Assembly: GCA_004299235.1 (NCBI GenBank)
Contig: SCQL01000003.1
Span: forward strand, 18,789-82,788
Length of the DNA: 64,000 nucleotides
Source of the DNA: a bacterium
Lineage (GTDB): Bacteria; Chloroflexota; Dormibacteria; Dormibacterales; Dormibacteraceae
Reading direction: 5' to 3'
A model generated the notes under the pieces. It saw only the letters and a list, made by a program, of their open reading frames with translations, was not told the origin of the DNA and did not search any database. The position numbers and the translations under genes were made by a program. Every line of letters starts with the position of its first letter. The first letter of the stretch is position 1. Shown in pieces: positions 45,591 to 53,953 of the stretch.

Positions 45591-46514
45591 ATGGAAATGG
45601 GAATGGTCGGCCTCGGCCGGATGGGCGGCAACATGGTGCTGCGCCTGCTCAAGCGGGGCCATCACATGATCGCGTTCGATCACTCCGCGGACGCCGTCAA
45701 GGCGCACGAGGCGCAGGGTGCGGTGGGCGCCCATTCGCTGGAGGAGTTCGTCCAGAAGTTCAAGACCCGGCCCCGGATCATGTGGGTGATGGTGCCCGCG
45801 GGCGAACCGACGTCGCAGACCATCGCCCAGCTGGTGGCGCTGGGCGATCCGGGCGACATCGTCATCGACGGCGGCAACACCAACTGGAAGACCGCGCTCG
45901 AGGATGCCGGGCGGGTGCAGGCAAAGGGCATGCACTACATGGACGCCGGCACGTCCGGCGGCATCTGGGGCCTGGCGAACGGCTACTGCCTGATGGTCGG
46001 TGCGGAGCAGGGGATCTACGACCACTGCCTGCCGCTGTTGAAGGACCTCGCGCCTGACGACGGCGGCCTGGTGCGCACGGGACCGGTGGGGTCGGGCCAC
46101 TTCGTCAAGATGGTCCACAACGGCGTCGAGTACGGGCTGATGGAGGCTTATTCGGAGGGCTTCGAGATCATGAAGCTGTCCAAGGCGTTCCCCGGCATGG
46201 ACATGCTCTCGATCGCCGAGGCCTGGCGCACGGGCAGCGTGGTGCGGTCGTGGCTCCTGGACCTGATCGCCAACGGCCTCCAAGCCGATCCCGAGCTCGC
46301 CACCATCAAGGGTTATGTGGAGGACACGGGCGAGGGGCGGTGGACGGTCGAGGCGGCGATCGAGGAGTCGGTGCCGGCGGCGGTCATCACGCAGTCGCTC
46401 TTCGCCCGCTTCCGAAGCCGGATGGAGAACACCTTCGGCGACCGGATGCTGGCTATGATGCGTCAGCAATTCGGTGGACACGCCGTGGTCAAGGACGCCG
46501 GCTCCGAGCGGTGA
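45591..46514 (+). CDS. gnd: 6-phosphogluconate dehydrogenase, decarboxylating (short, GndA/YqeC-type)
   Basis: 307 residues, the short single-domain-swapped type rather than the about 470-residue enzyme. Nucleotide site MGMVGLGRMGGNM, substrate motifs DAGTSGGIWGLANG and GHFVKMVHNGVEYG (catalytic Lys and Asn). Makes ribulose-5-P, CO2 and NAD(P)H. ATG 45591, 45597 and 45603 are all possible starts. Confidence 0.92.
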   Translation: MEMGMVGLGRMGGNMVLRLLKRGHHMIAFDHSADAVKAHEAQGAVGAHSLEEFVQKFKTRPRIMWVMVPAGEPTSQTIAQLVALGDPGDIVIDGGNTNWKTALEDAGRVQAKGMHYMDAGTSGGIWGLANGYCLMVGAEQGIYDHCLPLLKDLAPDDGGLVRTGPVGSGHFVKMVHNGVEYGLMEAYSEGFEIMKLSKAFPGMDMLSIAEAWRTGSVVRSWLLDLIANGLQADPELATIKGYVEDTGEGRWTVEAAIEESVPAAVITQSLFARFRSRMENTFGDRMLAMMRQQFGGHAVVKDAGSER

Positions 46515-46526
46515 GAAATACGGCAT

Positions 46527-46562
46527 CCCCTCTCGCCCTCGAGGAGAGAATCAGGGTGAGTG
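46527..46562 (+). repeat. Diverged palindromic repeat copy
   Basis: CCCCTCTCGCCCTCGAGGAGAG followed by AATCAGGGTGAG, between gnd and zwf; hairpin CTCTC...GAGAG kept. Confidence 0.5.
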
Positions 46563-46604
46563 GCGGGAACGTCAAGTCCGGCTCAAAGTGAATCGCGTCC
46601 GCCG

Positions 46605-48131
46605 ATGACGATCGCACCCAGCCCGCTGGCGGAGGGCCTACACGACTATCGCGTCGCCGAGCCCTCTCTCATGGTCATCTTCGGCGCCACGGGCGACCTC
46701 AGCGGCAAGAAGCTCCTGCCGGCGATGTACAACCTGGCCAAGCAGCGATTGCTGCCGGCGGGTTTCGCCGTCGTCGGCGCCGCCATCGACGACCTGACCG
46801 ACGAGGCGTTCCGCAAGCGTGCGGCGGCGACGATCACACAGCACTCCCGCACGCAGCCCGTCGATGCCGGCGTGCTCGAGTCCTTCCTCGCCTGCGTCTC
46901 CTACGTCAAGGTGGACTTCGGCAAGCTCGATGACTTCAAAGCCCTGCAGCGAAGGCTCGACGAGCTCGACCACTCAAGGCATGTGGCGGGCAACCGGGTG
47001 TTCTACTGCGCGACGCCGCCGCCGACGTACGAGGCCATCACCGAGCAGCTGAAGGCGGCGGGAATGACGGCGGGCGCGGGCTTTCACCGCATCGTGGTCG
47101 AGAAGCCTTTCGGCTCCGACCTCAAGTCGGCGCGCGAGCTCAACCGGATCGTGCAACGCGTCTTTCACGAGGACTCGGTCTTCCGCATCGACCACTACCT
47201 GGGCAAGGAGACCGTCCAGAACATCCTCGCGTTCCGCTTCGCCAACTCGATCTTCGAGCCGGTGTGGAACTCCAACCTCATCGACTCGGTGCAGATCACG
47301 GCGGCAGAGGAGATCGGGGTCGAGATGCGCGGTGGGTACTACGACAAGGCGGGCACGCTGCGCGACATCGTCCAGAACCACGCGCTGCAGCTGCTGGCGC
47401 TGGTGGCGATGGAACCGCCGCTGGCGTTCGAGGCCGGCGCGGTGCGGGACGAGAAGGTGAAGGTGCTGCGCGCCATCCGGCCGGTCCTCGACGGGGACGT
47501 CGCTCACTCCACGGTGCGCGGGCAGTACACGAAGGGCTGGGTGCTCGGCGAGCACGTCGAGGGCTATCGGGAGGAGCACGCGGTCGCCCCGGACTCGCTG
47601 ACCGAGACCTTCACCGCCCTGCGGCTCTTCGTCGACAACTGGCGGTGGGCGAACGTCCCGTTCTACATCCGGGCGGGCAAACGGCTGCCCAAGCGCGTCA
47701 CGGAGATATGGATCCGGTTCAAGCGGCCGCCGCACATGACGTTCGGCAGCGAGGCGATGCGGGAGCTGGATCCGAACGCGATCACGCTGCGCATCCAGCC
47801 GGAGGAGGGGATCTCGCTCCGATTCGGCGCCAAGGTGCCGAGCGCGGGCCTGCGCCTGCGCAACGTGGCCATGGACTTCGAGTACGTGACCTCCTTTCTG
47901 GCCGAGACGCCGGAGGCGTACGAGCGCCTCCTGCTCGACTGCATGATCGGCGATCCCACGCTGTTCACCCGAGCGGACGAGGTGGAGGCGGCCTGGAAGC
48001 TCATCGACCCCATCGAGGCCGCGTGGCGTGACGACCGCCCATCGCTGTCGATGTATGCCGCGGGCACGTGGGGACCGGCGCCGGCGGCCAAGCTGCTGCA
48101 GGCGGACGGGCGCGAGTGGCACCGGCCGTGA
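46605..48131 (+). CDS. zwf: Glucose-6-phosphate 1-dehydrogenase
   Basis: 508 residues from ATG 46605. NADP site FGATGDLSGKKLLPAMYNL (about 24-42), EKPFG and catalytic RIDHYLGKET, plus the C-terminal ADEVEAAW. Oxidises glucose-6-P to 6-phosphogluconolactone. A GTG at 46560 would add 15 residues. The opcA start overlaps its stop. Confidence 0.95.
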   Translation: MTIAPSPLAEGLHDYRVAEPSLMVIFGATGDLSGKKLLPAMYNLAKQRLLPAGFAVVGAAIDDLTDEAFRKRAAATITQHSRTQPVDAGVLESFLACVSYVKVDFGKLDDFKALQRRLDELDHSRHVAGNRVFYCATPPPTYEAITEQLKAAGMTAGAGFHRIVVEKPFGSDLKSARELNRIVQRVFHEDSVFRIDHYLGKETVQNILAFRFANSIFEPVWNSNLIDSVQITAAEEIGVEMRGGYYDKAGTLRDIVQNHALQLLALVAMEPPLAFEAGAVRDEKVKVLRAIRPVLDGDVAHSTVRGQYTKGWVLGEHVEGYREEHAVAPDSLTETFTALRLFVDNWRWANVPFYIRAGKRLPKRVTEIWIRFKRPPHMTFGSEAMRELDPNAITLRIQPEEGISLRFGAKVPSAGLRLRNVAMDFEYVTSFLAETPEAYERLLLDCMIGDPTLFTRADEVEAAWKLIDPIEAAWRDDRPSLSMYAAGTWGPAPAAKLLQADGREWHRP

Positions 48132-49516
48132 GTGCGACCGTCAGGCCGGCGCCCGGCCTCGATTGGCAGGGCGAAGCTGTGACGATCGGCGACGTTCTGA
48201 ATGCGCTGAACGGCATTCGCAAAAAGTTCGCGGCGGCGGCGCTGGGCGACGAGGAGCAGCCCCACCCGCGGAGCTGCGTGATGACCCTGGTCGGCGTCAC
48301 CGCGACCGAGTCGGACGAGCGACGCGCTCAGCGCGCGAGCCGGGCGATCGCGATCCACCATCCGTCTCTGGCGATCGTCATCCGCGATCAGCCGGACATG
48401 CCGATGGGCAGGATCGAAGCGGCGATCACCACCGGCACCCACCAGCCCGCGTCCGCGGGCGCGGTGCAGTTCGAGCTGGTCACGCTGCGCGTTCGCGGAG
48501 CCGCGGGCGAGCACCTGGCCGCGCTGGTCGACCCGATGCTGCTGAGCGGCATCCCCACCTACCTGTGGTGGCTCGGCACGCCGCCGTTCGGCGCCAGGGA
48601 GCTCGAGGACGCGCTGCGGATCTGCGACGCGCTGGTCGTCGACTCGTCGCGGTTCGACGCTCCGTACCACTCGTTTCTCGGCCTGTCGCGGCTGGCGGCG
48701 AGCTCGCACCGGGGCCTGGGCGTCGCCGACTTCCAGTGGGCGCGGCTGACGCCCTGGCGCGAGAGCATCGCCCAGTTCTTCGGGCCGGCGGACCGGCGGG
48801 CGTTCTTGAGCGGCCTCTCCGGGTTGGGGATCGATTACGCGGGCGAGGGTCGGGGCAACCGGGTGGCGGCGGCGCTGCTCATCGGCTGGTTCGCGTCGGC
48901 GCTCGGCTGGAAGCTGCAGCGAGCCGCTGGTGGCGCCGGAGGCGTGGTCGTGGCCCACTTCGCCACCGGGGCCGGGCGGCGGCTGGAGGTGGCGTTCAGG
49001 TCGGTGACCAAGGCCCACCTCGCGCCCGGGGAGGTGAGCGCGGTCCGCATCGGTGGTTCGTCGGGGGGAAGGACGTTCCAGCTGTCGGTGCAGCGCGACC
49101 CGGACCGGCCGCGCCGCATGGCGCCGGACGCCGGGCCGGCCGGGTTCCGATCACTCCACCCCGCCGGCGGCGAGGACGATGCCGGGCTCGAGATCGCGCA
49201 GCGCAACGCGGCCCGGCACCGGGGGGTCCTGGACGAGAACCGCCAGGCGCTGCATCACACGGCCACGGGGGAGCCGCCGGGCGAGAGCCTTCCGGCGCGC
49301 CCCACCGTCCTCGTGCGTGAGCGGCGGCGCCAGGACACAGCGCAGGTGCTGCTGACGCTGATCGACATCGGCGGGACCAAGACGCTGCGCCACGTCCAGC
49401 GGGTCGAGCCGGAGGACGACGCGGCGCTGCTGCTCGGCCTTCTGTCCGCGGGTGCCCACGACCGCGTGCAGGCGCGCTCTCTGTCGGCGGCGGCGGAGCT
49501 GATGCGCGCCCTATAG
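48128..49516 (+). CDS. opcA: Glucose-6-phosphate dehydrogenase assembly protein OpcA
   Basis: 462 residues from GTG 48128 (4-bp overlap with zwf). OpcA blocks: RSCVMTLVGV, QFELVTLRVRG..LAALVDPMLLSGIPTYLWWLGTPPF and DSSRF. In cyanobacteria and actinobacteria it activates or assembles Zwf; the tight coupling supports the same role. The C-terminal about 150 residues (after MAPDAG) look like a domain that ends in SLSAAAELMRAL and are longer than in many homologs. Confidence 0.9.
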   Translation: MSATVRPAPGLDWQGEAVTIGDVLNALNGIRKKFAAAALGDEEQPHPRSCVMTLVGVTATESDERRAQRASRAIAIHHPSLAIVIRDQPDMPMGRIEAAITTGTHQPASAGAVQFELVTLRVRGAAGEHLAALVDPMLLSGIPTYLWWLGTPPFGARELEDALRICDALVVDSSRFDAPYHSFLGLSRLAASSHRGLGVADFQWARLTPWRESIAQFFGPADRRAFLSGLSGLGIDYAGEGRGNRVAAALLIGWFASALGWKLQRAAGGAGGVVVAHFATGAGRRLEVAFRSVTKAHLAPGEVSAVRIGGSSGGRTFQLSVQRDPDRPRRMAPDAGPAGFRSLHPAGGEDDAGLEIAQRNAARHRGVLDENRQALHHTATGEPPGESLPARPTVLVRERRRQDTAQVLLTLIDIGGTKTLRHVQRVEPEDDAALLLGLLSAGAHDRVQARSLSAAAELMRAL

Positions 49517-50161
49517 ATGGCCGAGTTCAGAGTCCTCGAGACGCCTGAGGACGTGGCGGCGGCAGCCGCGGCGGACATCGCGGCGGCGCTGCGCGAGGGC
49601 GCGCGCACGCTCGTCCTGGCGGGCGGGACGACGCCGCGGCAATGCTACGAGCTGCTCTCGCGCCTGGAGGTCGCGTGGGGCCGGGTCGCGGTCCTGTTCG
49701 GCGACGAGAGGTGCGTGCCCCCGGACCACCCGGACAGCAACTACCGCATGGCGCGCGAGTCGCTGCTCGACCGCGTCGCGCCTGCGACGGTGTACCGCAT
49801 GCCGGGAGAGCTGGGGCCGGACGCAGCGGCGAGGGCGTACGCCCGCGTGATCGAGGCGGTTGCGCCTTTGGACGTGGTGCTGCTGGGAGTGGGGGAGGAT
49901 GGGCACACCGCGTCGCTGTTCCCGGGCCATGTGGCGCTGAGGGCGCCAGGGCTGGCCGTCGGGATCCACGACGCGCCCAAGCCGCCGCCGCAGCGGGTCA
50001 CGCTGACGCTGACGGCGCTGCAGGCGGCGCGCCGGGTGATCATCCTGGCCACGGGCTCGGGGAAGGCGGACGCGGTCGCGCGAGCCAAACGCCAGGAGGT
50101 GCCATCCGGGATGATTGCGAGCGCACGATGGCTACTGGACCGAGCCGCAGCGGGTCAGTGA
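49517..50161 (+). CDS. pgl: 6-phosphogluconolactonase
   Basis: 214 residues; ATG follows the opcA stop with no gap. DevB/Pgl motifs: VLAGGTTPRQCYELL, LFGDERCVPPDHPDSNYRMARESLL and LLGVGEDGHTASLFPGH. Hydrolyses the lactone made by Zwf. Confidence 0.93.
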   Translation: MAEFRVLETPEDVAAAAAADIAAALREGARTLVLAGGTTPRQCYELLSRLEVAWGRVAVLFGDERCVPPDHPDSNYRMARESLLDRVAPATVYRMPGELGPDAAARAYARVIEAVAPLDVVLLGVGEDGHTASLFPGHVALRAPGLAVGIHDAPKPPPQRVTLTLTALQAARRVIILATGSGKADAVARAKRQEVPSGMIASARWLLDRAAAGQ

Positions 50162-50209
50162 GAAGGCTGCTCGTCTTCTCCCTCCCCCCATCGGCGCGGG
50201 GTCGGTTCT

Positions 50210-50245
50210 CCCTCTCCCCTTTGGGGAGAGGGTTGGGGTGAGGGG
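50210..50245 (+). repeat. Palindromic repeat copy upstream of rpe
   Basis: CCCTCTCCCC-TTT-GGGGAGAGGG then TTGGGGTGAGGGG, the best-preserved copy here, ending 4 bp before the rpe start codon. Its GGTGAGGGG may also serve as the rpe ribosome site. Confidence 0.75.
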
Positions 50246-50249
50246 CGGT

Positions 50250-50900
50250 ATGCGCCGAATCGAGATCGTCGCGTCGATCCTGTCCGCGGACGCCGGCCGG
50301 CTGGCCGAGCAGGTGAAAGAGGCGGAGGCGGCTGGCGCCGACCGGATCCAGGTCGACGTCATGGACGGCCACTTCGTCCCCAACCTGACGTTCGGCCCGC
50401 TGGTGGTCGAGGCGGTGCGCCGCGTCACCGAGCTGCCGATCGAGGCGCACCTGATGGTCGAGCGGCCGGAGCTGTTCGTCGAGATGTTCGCCAGGGCTGG
50501 CGCGAGCCTCATCGAGGTGCAGGTCGAGGCGACGACGTCGCTGTACCGGACGGTCGAGGCGATCAAAGACCTCGGCGCCAAGGCCGGCGTGGCTATCAAT
50601 CCCGCCACCCCGGTCGAGGCCCTGCGAGAGATCCTGCCCTACATCGACCTGGTCAACGTGATGACCGTCGAGCCGGGATTCGGCGGCCAGAGGTTCATCA
50701 CCCATAGCCCGGAGAAGATCCGCCGCCTGCGCGCTCTGTCCGCGGAGGTGGAGATCGAAGTCGACGGGGGCATCGACGCGCGAACCGCCCCCCTGGTGGT
50801 CCAAGCCGGCGCCACGGTGCTGGTGGCGGGCAGCGCGGTGTTCGGGCACAAGCAGGGCGTCGCCGCGGGCCTGCGGGCCATCCGTGCCGCCCTTGACTGA
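50250..50900 (+). CDS. rpe: Ribulose-phosphate 3-epimerase
   Basis: 216 residues from ATG 50250. Motifs IVASILSADAGRLAEQ, VDVMDGHFVPNLTFGP, EAHLMVERPE and VMTVEPGFGGQRF, with VDGGI near the end. Interconverts ribulose-5-P and xylulose-5-P. Overlaps rpiA by 17 bp. Confidence 0.95.
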   Translation: MRRIEIVASILSADAGRLAEQVKEAEAAGADRIQVDVMDGHFVPNLTFGPLVVEAVRRVTELPIEAHLMVERPELFVEMFARAGASLIEVQVEATTSLYRTVEAIKDLGAKAGVAINPATPVEALREILPYIDLVNVMTVEPGFGGQRFITHSPEKIRRLRALSAEVEIEVDGGIDARTAPLVVQAGATVLVAGSAVFGHKQGVAAGLRAIRAALD

Positions 50901-51591
50901 GCAGGAGGAGTTCAAGAGGGCCGCGGCCGAGAGGGCGCTGGAGCTGGTCCAGGACGGCATGCTGCTGGGCCTGGGCAGCGGTTCCACGGTGCGGTACTTC
51001 ACCGAGGGCGTGGGGCGCCTGGTCGAGGGCGGGATGAAGATTCGGGGTGTGCCGACCTCGCGAGCCACCGCCGAGCTCGCGGCCGAGAATGGAATCCCGA
51101 TCGTCCAGGAGCTGGTCGGCCAGATCGACATTGCGGTCGACGGAGCGGACGAGGTCGATAGCGCCCTGAACCTGATCAAGGGCCGGGGAGGGGCGCTGTT
51201 CCGCGAGAAGCTGGTCGCCGCCGCCTCCAAGCGCTTCATCGTCGTCGTCGACGCGTCGAAGGTGGTCAAAGAGCTCGGTGCCGGCGTGCTGCCGGTCGAG
51301 GTGCTGCCATTCCTGTGGCGCACCACCGCGGAACGCCTGACGTCATTGGGGGCGAGCCTGACTCTGAGAGGTGGGGAGGAGGCGCCCTACGTCACCGACA
51401 ACGGGAACCTGATCCTGGACCTGATGGTGGAGGGCGGGATCAAGGATCCGGCGGGTTTCGCCGAGGTGTTGAAGAGGACCGCCGGCGTCGTCGAGCACGG
51501 TTTGTTCGTGGGCATGACCGACACATGCATCGTCGGCGGCCCAGGTGGCGCCAAGGTCGTAGGTAGACTTTCGGGCGGAGCGGTCGCCTAG
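50884..51591 (+). CDS. rpiA: Ribose-5-phosphate isomerase A
   Basis: 235 residues. Motifs GLGSGSTVRYF, VDGADEVDSALNLIKGRGGALFREKLVA, and VTDNGNLILDL. Start GTG 50884 (or TTG 50893). Its last four codons plus stop form the 5' 15 nt of tRNA-Ser, an unusual protein/tRNA gene overlap on one strand. Confidence 0.94.
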   Translation: MPPLTEQEEFKRAAAERALELVQDGMLLGLGSGSTVRYFTEGVGRLVEGGMKIRGVPTSRATAELAAENGIPIVQELVGQIDIAVDGADEVDSALNLIKGRGGALFREKLVAAASKRFIVVVDASKVVKELGAGVLPVEVLPFLWRTTAERLTSLGASLTLRGGEEAPYVTDNGNLILDLMVEGGIKDPAGFAEVLKRTAGVVEHGLFVGMTDTCIVGGPGGAKVVGRLSGGAVA

Positions 51592-51665
51592 CTCGGTCGA
51601 GGGCGCGGCACTGGAAATGCCGTAGGCCCGCAAGGGCCTCGAGGGTTCAAATCCCTCCCGCTCCG
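51577..51665 (+). tRNA. tRNA-Ser(GGA)
   Basis: A class II cloverleaf can be drawn: acceptor GGAGCGG/CCGCTCC, D-stem GCC/GGC, anticodon arm CGGCA-CTGGAAA-TGCCG (anticodon GGA), long variable arm AGGCCC-GCAA-GGGCCT, T-arm GAGGG-TTCAAAT-CCCTC, discriminator G. CCA is not encoded. The 5' end overlaps rpiA; the 3' 15 nt belong to the attachment core of the downstream element, which restores the tRNA on integration. Confidence 0.95.
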
Positions 51666-53134
51666 CTCTTGGCAATAAAATCGGATCGGCCAGTCTGGGG
51701 AATGGGTGCCAACACTTCAACCTCTGGCTGGCCGCCAGTCGCAAGGCTGACTAGACCTTCGACCTCATCAACCCGGTCAGCTCTGGGGACGTAATGGTCG
51801 ATCCTGCCGTCGCGGACGTAGAAGCGGGCGAAGAACTTCAGCAGCAGCTTTCGGCGCTCCACCGAGTTGCCGCGCTTCCAGGCGGCTGAGAGACCTTCCA
51901 GTTTGATGGTCGGGGCGGGAGGGGTGGCCCGTGCCGCCAGCTCGGCGCGCAATCTCTCGAAGTGAGCCAGTTCGCGCTCAAACTCATCCTGTGGCATCAA
52001 CCCGCGCACGTAGAGGCTCTTGAGACGCTTCAGGCTGTCCTCGATGCGCTCCAGGGTACCCGGCAGGGTTCGCACTCGACCTGTCGCGGCCCTAGCTGCC
52101 TCGTAGCCCTCACGTGAGTCCAGCCGCTCAAACAGGAAGGAGGCCCACGGCAACAGCGCTTCCTCGCGCACAGCTTGGCGCCCGCACCTCGTCACCAGGT
52201 CACGCCGGCAGAGGTAGTACACGCGGTTGTGGTCGGTCATGGCTCGCATCAGCCGGCCACAGCTAGCGCAGACAAGAAGGCGGGAGAACACATAGTCGTG
52301 GCGCGGAGCACCACCAGGTCCAGGCGCGTTGGTCTTCAAAGTGGCTTGCACCCGGACAAACAAGCCCTCGTCCACGATGGCCGGCCACTCGGCGCGGATC
52401 AGCTCGCCTTCGCGTCGCCGGCGGCTGACGCTGTACGTCTTGCCAACGTAGGCGGGGTTCCTGAGGATGTCGACCAGGGTGTCAGGGAGCCAGCCCAGAC
52501 CGTGGCGCGAGCCCTTGACGATGCCCTCGTCATTCAACCGGGCCGCCAATGAGCGAGCACTCCACATGCCTGTTGCGTAGTCCTGAAAGACACGCCGCAC
52601 GACCGATGCCGCCGGCTCCACGACTTCCAAAGTGCCACGAGTCGTCCGCCGGTAGCCGTACGGTGCTGGACCAGTGGCCGCGCCTTGTGCGTTGCGGTAG
52701 GCGTAGGCGGCCCTGATTTTCTCGCCGGTCATCCGCCGCTCCATCGAGTGTGCTGCGGCCATTGCGGTGTATGTGAACTCTCCGGCCGGCGTGCGATCGA
52801 AACGTCCATGGACGAAGGCGACTTTGATGTCGGGGCGCTTCTCCATCAGCGCGTAGAACGTGAGCGCATCCTGTGTGTTGCGGAAGGCCCGGGACTGGTC
52901 ATAGCAGGCGACTACAGCCACGCTGCTGCCCTGGATGCGCTCCAGGAGGGCAAGGAACCGAGCCCGACCCTTCAGTTTGCCGCCGCTGACATCCAGGTCG
53001 CTGTAGACCTCGATGGAGTCACACACGGCCACCGCAGGGAGGCTGCGGCAGGCGTTCTCTTGGACTTCCGGGCTGACGGTGCGCTCCGTGTCTTTGTGGC
53101 GGCTCTGCCTGACGTAGATGAGCGCAGTGGTCAT
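51647..53134 (-). CDS. int: Large serine recombinase (integrase)
   Basis: 495 residues. Resolvase domain: nucleophile Ser at about residue 10 (YVRQSRHKD), DLDVSGGKLKGR, and the helix-E region AAAHSMERRMTGEKIRAAYAYR. A recombinase domain (PYGYRR...VRRVFQDYATGMWSARSLAARLNDEGI), a zinc ribbon (CASCGRLM...YYLCRRDLVTRC) and a coiled coil (about 375-420) follow. It inserts and excises the element at tRNA-Ser; serine integrases rarely use tRNA genes. The reading frame runs through the att core and stops inside the tRNA (TGA 51647-51649), so its C-terminus differs between integrated and excised forms. ATGA overlap with the xis-like gene. Confidence 0.93.
   Translation of the reverse strand: MTTALIYVRQSRHKDTERTVSPEVQENACRSLPAVAVCDSIEVYSDLDVSGGKLKGRARFLALLERIQGSSVAVVACYDQSRAFRNTQDALTFYALMEKRPDIKVAFVHGRFDRTPAGEFTYTAMAAAHSMERRMTGEKIRAAYAYRNAQGAATGPAPYGYRRTTRGTLEVVEPAASVVRRVFQDYATGMWSARSLAARLNDEGIVKGSRHGLGWLPDTLVDILRNPAYVGKTYSVSRRRREGELIRAEWPAIVDEGLFVRVQATLKTNAPGPGGAPRHDYVFSRLLVCASCGRLMRAMTDHNRVYYLCRRDLVTRCGRQAVREEALLPWASFLFERLDSREGYEAARAATGRVRTLPGTLERIEDSLKRLKSLYVRGLMPQDEFERELAHFERLRAELAARATPPAPTIKLEGLSAAWKRGNSVERRKLLLKFFARFYVRDGRIDHYVPRADRVDEVEGLVSLATGGQPEVEVLAPIPQTGRSDFIAKSGAGGI
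51651..51666. repeat. Left attachment core (att) of the element
   Basis: ATCCCTCCCGCTCCGC, the 3' end of tRNA-Ser plus one base; exact direct repeat with 63882-63897. It also encodes, on the minus strand, the last residues of the integrase. Confidence 0.85.
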
Positions 53135-53331
53135 TCGGTCGAGGCGCCCTCGTCTGTGGGTTGTGACGGGATCAGCAATGCGTCGAGATCCTCCTGTTTG
53201 AAGCGGCGGCCACGGCCAGATCTCAGGTCGTACCAGCGCAGCAGACCGCGGCGGCAGTAGAGATACAGGGTGGTCCTGTCAATACGGAGGTACTGGCTTG
53301 CCTCTTTTACGGTCATCCACTTCGAAGGCAT
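53131..53331 (-). CDS. Excisionase-like helix-turn-helix protein
   Basis: 66 residues from ATG 53331, preceded by GAGGAGACG; a GTG at 53355 would add 8 residues. MTVKEASQYLRIDRTTLYLYCRRGLLRWYDLRSGRGRRFKQEDLDALL is a MerR/HTH_17-type DNA-binding fold seen in excisionases and recombination directionality factors. The ATGA overlap with the integrase makes a directionality or regulatory role likely. Confidence 0.8.
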   Translation of the reverse strand: MPSKWMTVKEASQYLRIDRTTLYLYCRRGLLRWYDLRSGRGRRFKQEDLDALLIPSQPTDEGASTE

Positions 53332-53491
53332 CAACGTCTCCTCATCGTATCCCACGTCACTCTACACCTGTGCTACGGTTTCCAGCAGGTCGGCGTCTCA
53401 CACAAGTCCTTGGCCCGAGGACTGCCGGCACGTTTCGCGTAGGAGGAGGACCCCCTTCCACGTCCACGTTTTCACGAAGGGAGTTTCGACA
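53332..53491. promoter_or_regulatory. Divergent control region between xis/int and the rightward small genes
   Basis: A 160-bp gap from which xis-int is read leftward and two small genes rightward. GAAGGGAG (53476-53483) is the ribosome site of the rightward gene. I could not pick convincing -35/-10 pairs. Confidence 0.4.
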
Positions 53492-53767
53492 ATGTCAAAC
53501 CTCGACCGACTACAGATCGCCCACAACTCGGAGACCCACCAGGCGAACCTCGACCGCCTACGATCCCTTAACTCGGTGGCGCAGATGCTTCAGATCGCAC
53601 CGAGCACCCTGAGGCGCTGGGCGCACAAGGGTCAGATTCACGGCCACACCCTCAATGCCGAGGCTTGGTCCAGCGTGCTGGACTTCGACGCCTTCCTCGA
53701 CATCCCAGCCTGCCCGCCGCCCACCTACTTCCGGGTCAGCGAGATCTTGGCGCAGGTGAGCCGGTGA
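53492..53767 (+). CDS. Small helix-turn-helix DNA-binding protein
   Basis: 91 residues from ATG 53492 (GAAGGGAG upstream). Residues about 23-70 (LRSLNSVAQMLQIAPSTLRRWAHKGQIHG...SSVLDFDAFLD) form an excisionase/MerR-like winged HTH. Divergent from xis-int; probably a regulator of the element's decision between integration and excision. Its stop overlaps the next start (GTGA). Confidence 0.7.
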   Translation: MSNLDRLQIAHNSETHQANLDRLRSLNSVAQMLQIAPSTLRRWAHKGQIHGHTLNAEAWSSVLDFDAFLDIPACPPPTYFRVSEILAQVSR

Positions 53768-53901
53768 GCGCGGCAACAGTGGCTGTCACCTATCACGGCG
53801 GCAGCTTTGTCGTGGACGGTCAGCGGGTCAATCTGGCGACCCTGCGGCGCATCCTGACCGCGCTCGATCTCGACCCCAAAGCGGTGCTGCGGGCCGCGTA
53901 G
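53764..53901 (+). CDS. 45-residue protein of unknown function
   Basis: Starts at GTG 53764 in a 4-bp overlap with the HTH gene and ends 19 bp before a strong terminator. MSAATVAVTYHGGSFVVDG then RVNLATLRRILTALDLDPKAVLRAA: a beta-hairpin followed by a helix, not recognised. Translational coupling supports it being real. Confidence 0.6.
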   Translation: MSAATVAVTYHGGSFVVDGQRVNLATLRRILTALDLDPKAVLRAA

Positions 53902-53920
53902 GGTCGCCCCGTACAAAAAG

Positions 53921-53947
53921 AAGGCCGGGGGGAGAACCCCCGGCCTT
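53921..53947. terminator. Bidirectional terminator
   Basis: AAGGCCGGGGG (53921-53931) and CCCCCGGCCTT (53937-53947) form an 11-bp stem with a 5-nt loop; AAAAAG precedes it and TT follows. It lies between the ends of the rightward small genes and the leftward tape-measure operon, ideally placed to stop both. Confidence 0.85.
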
Positions 53948-53953
53948 CCCGGG

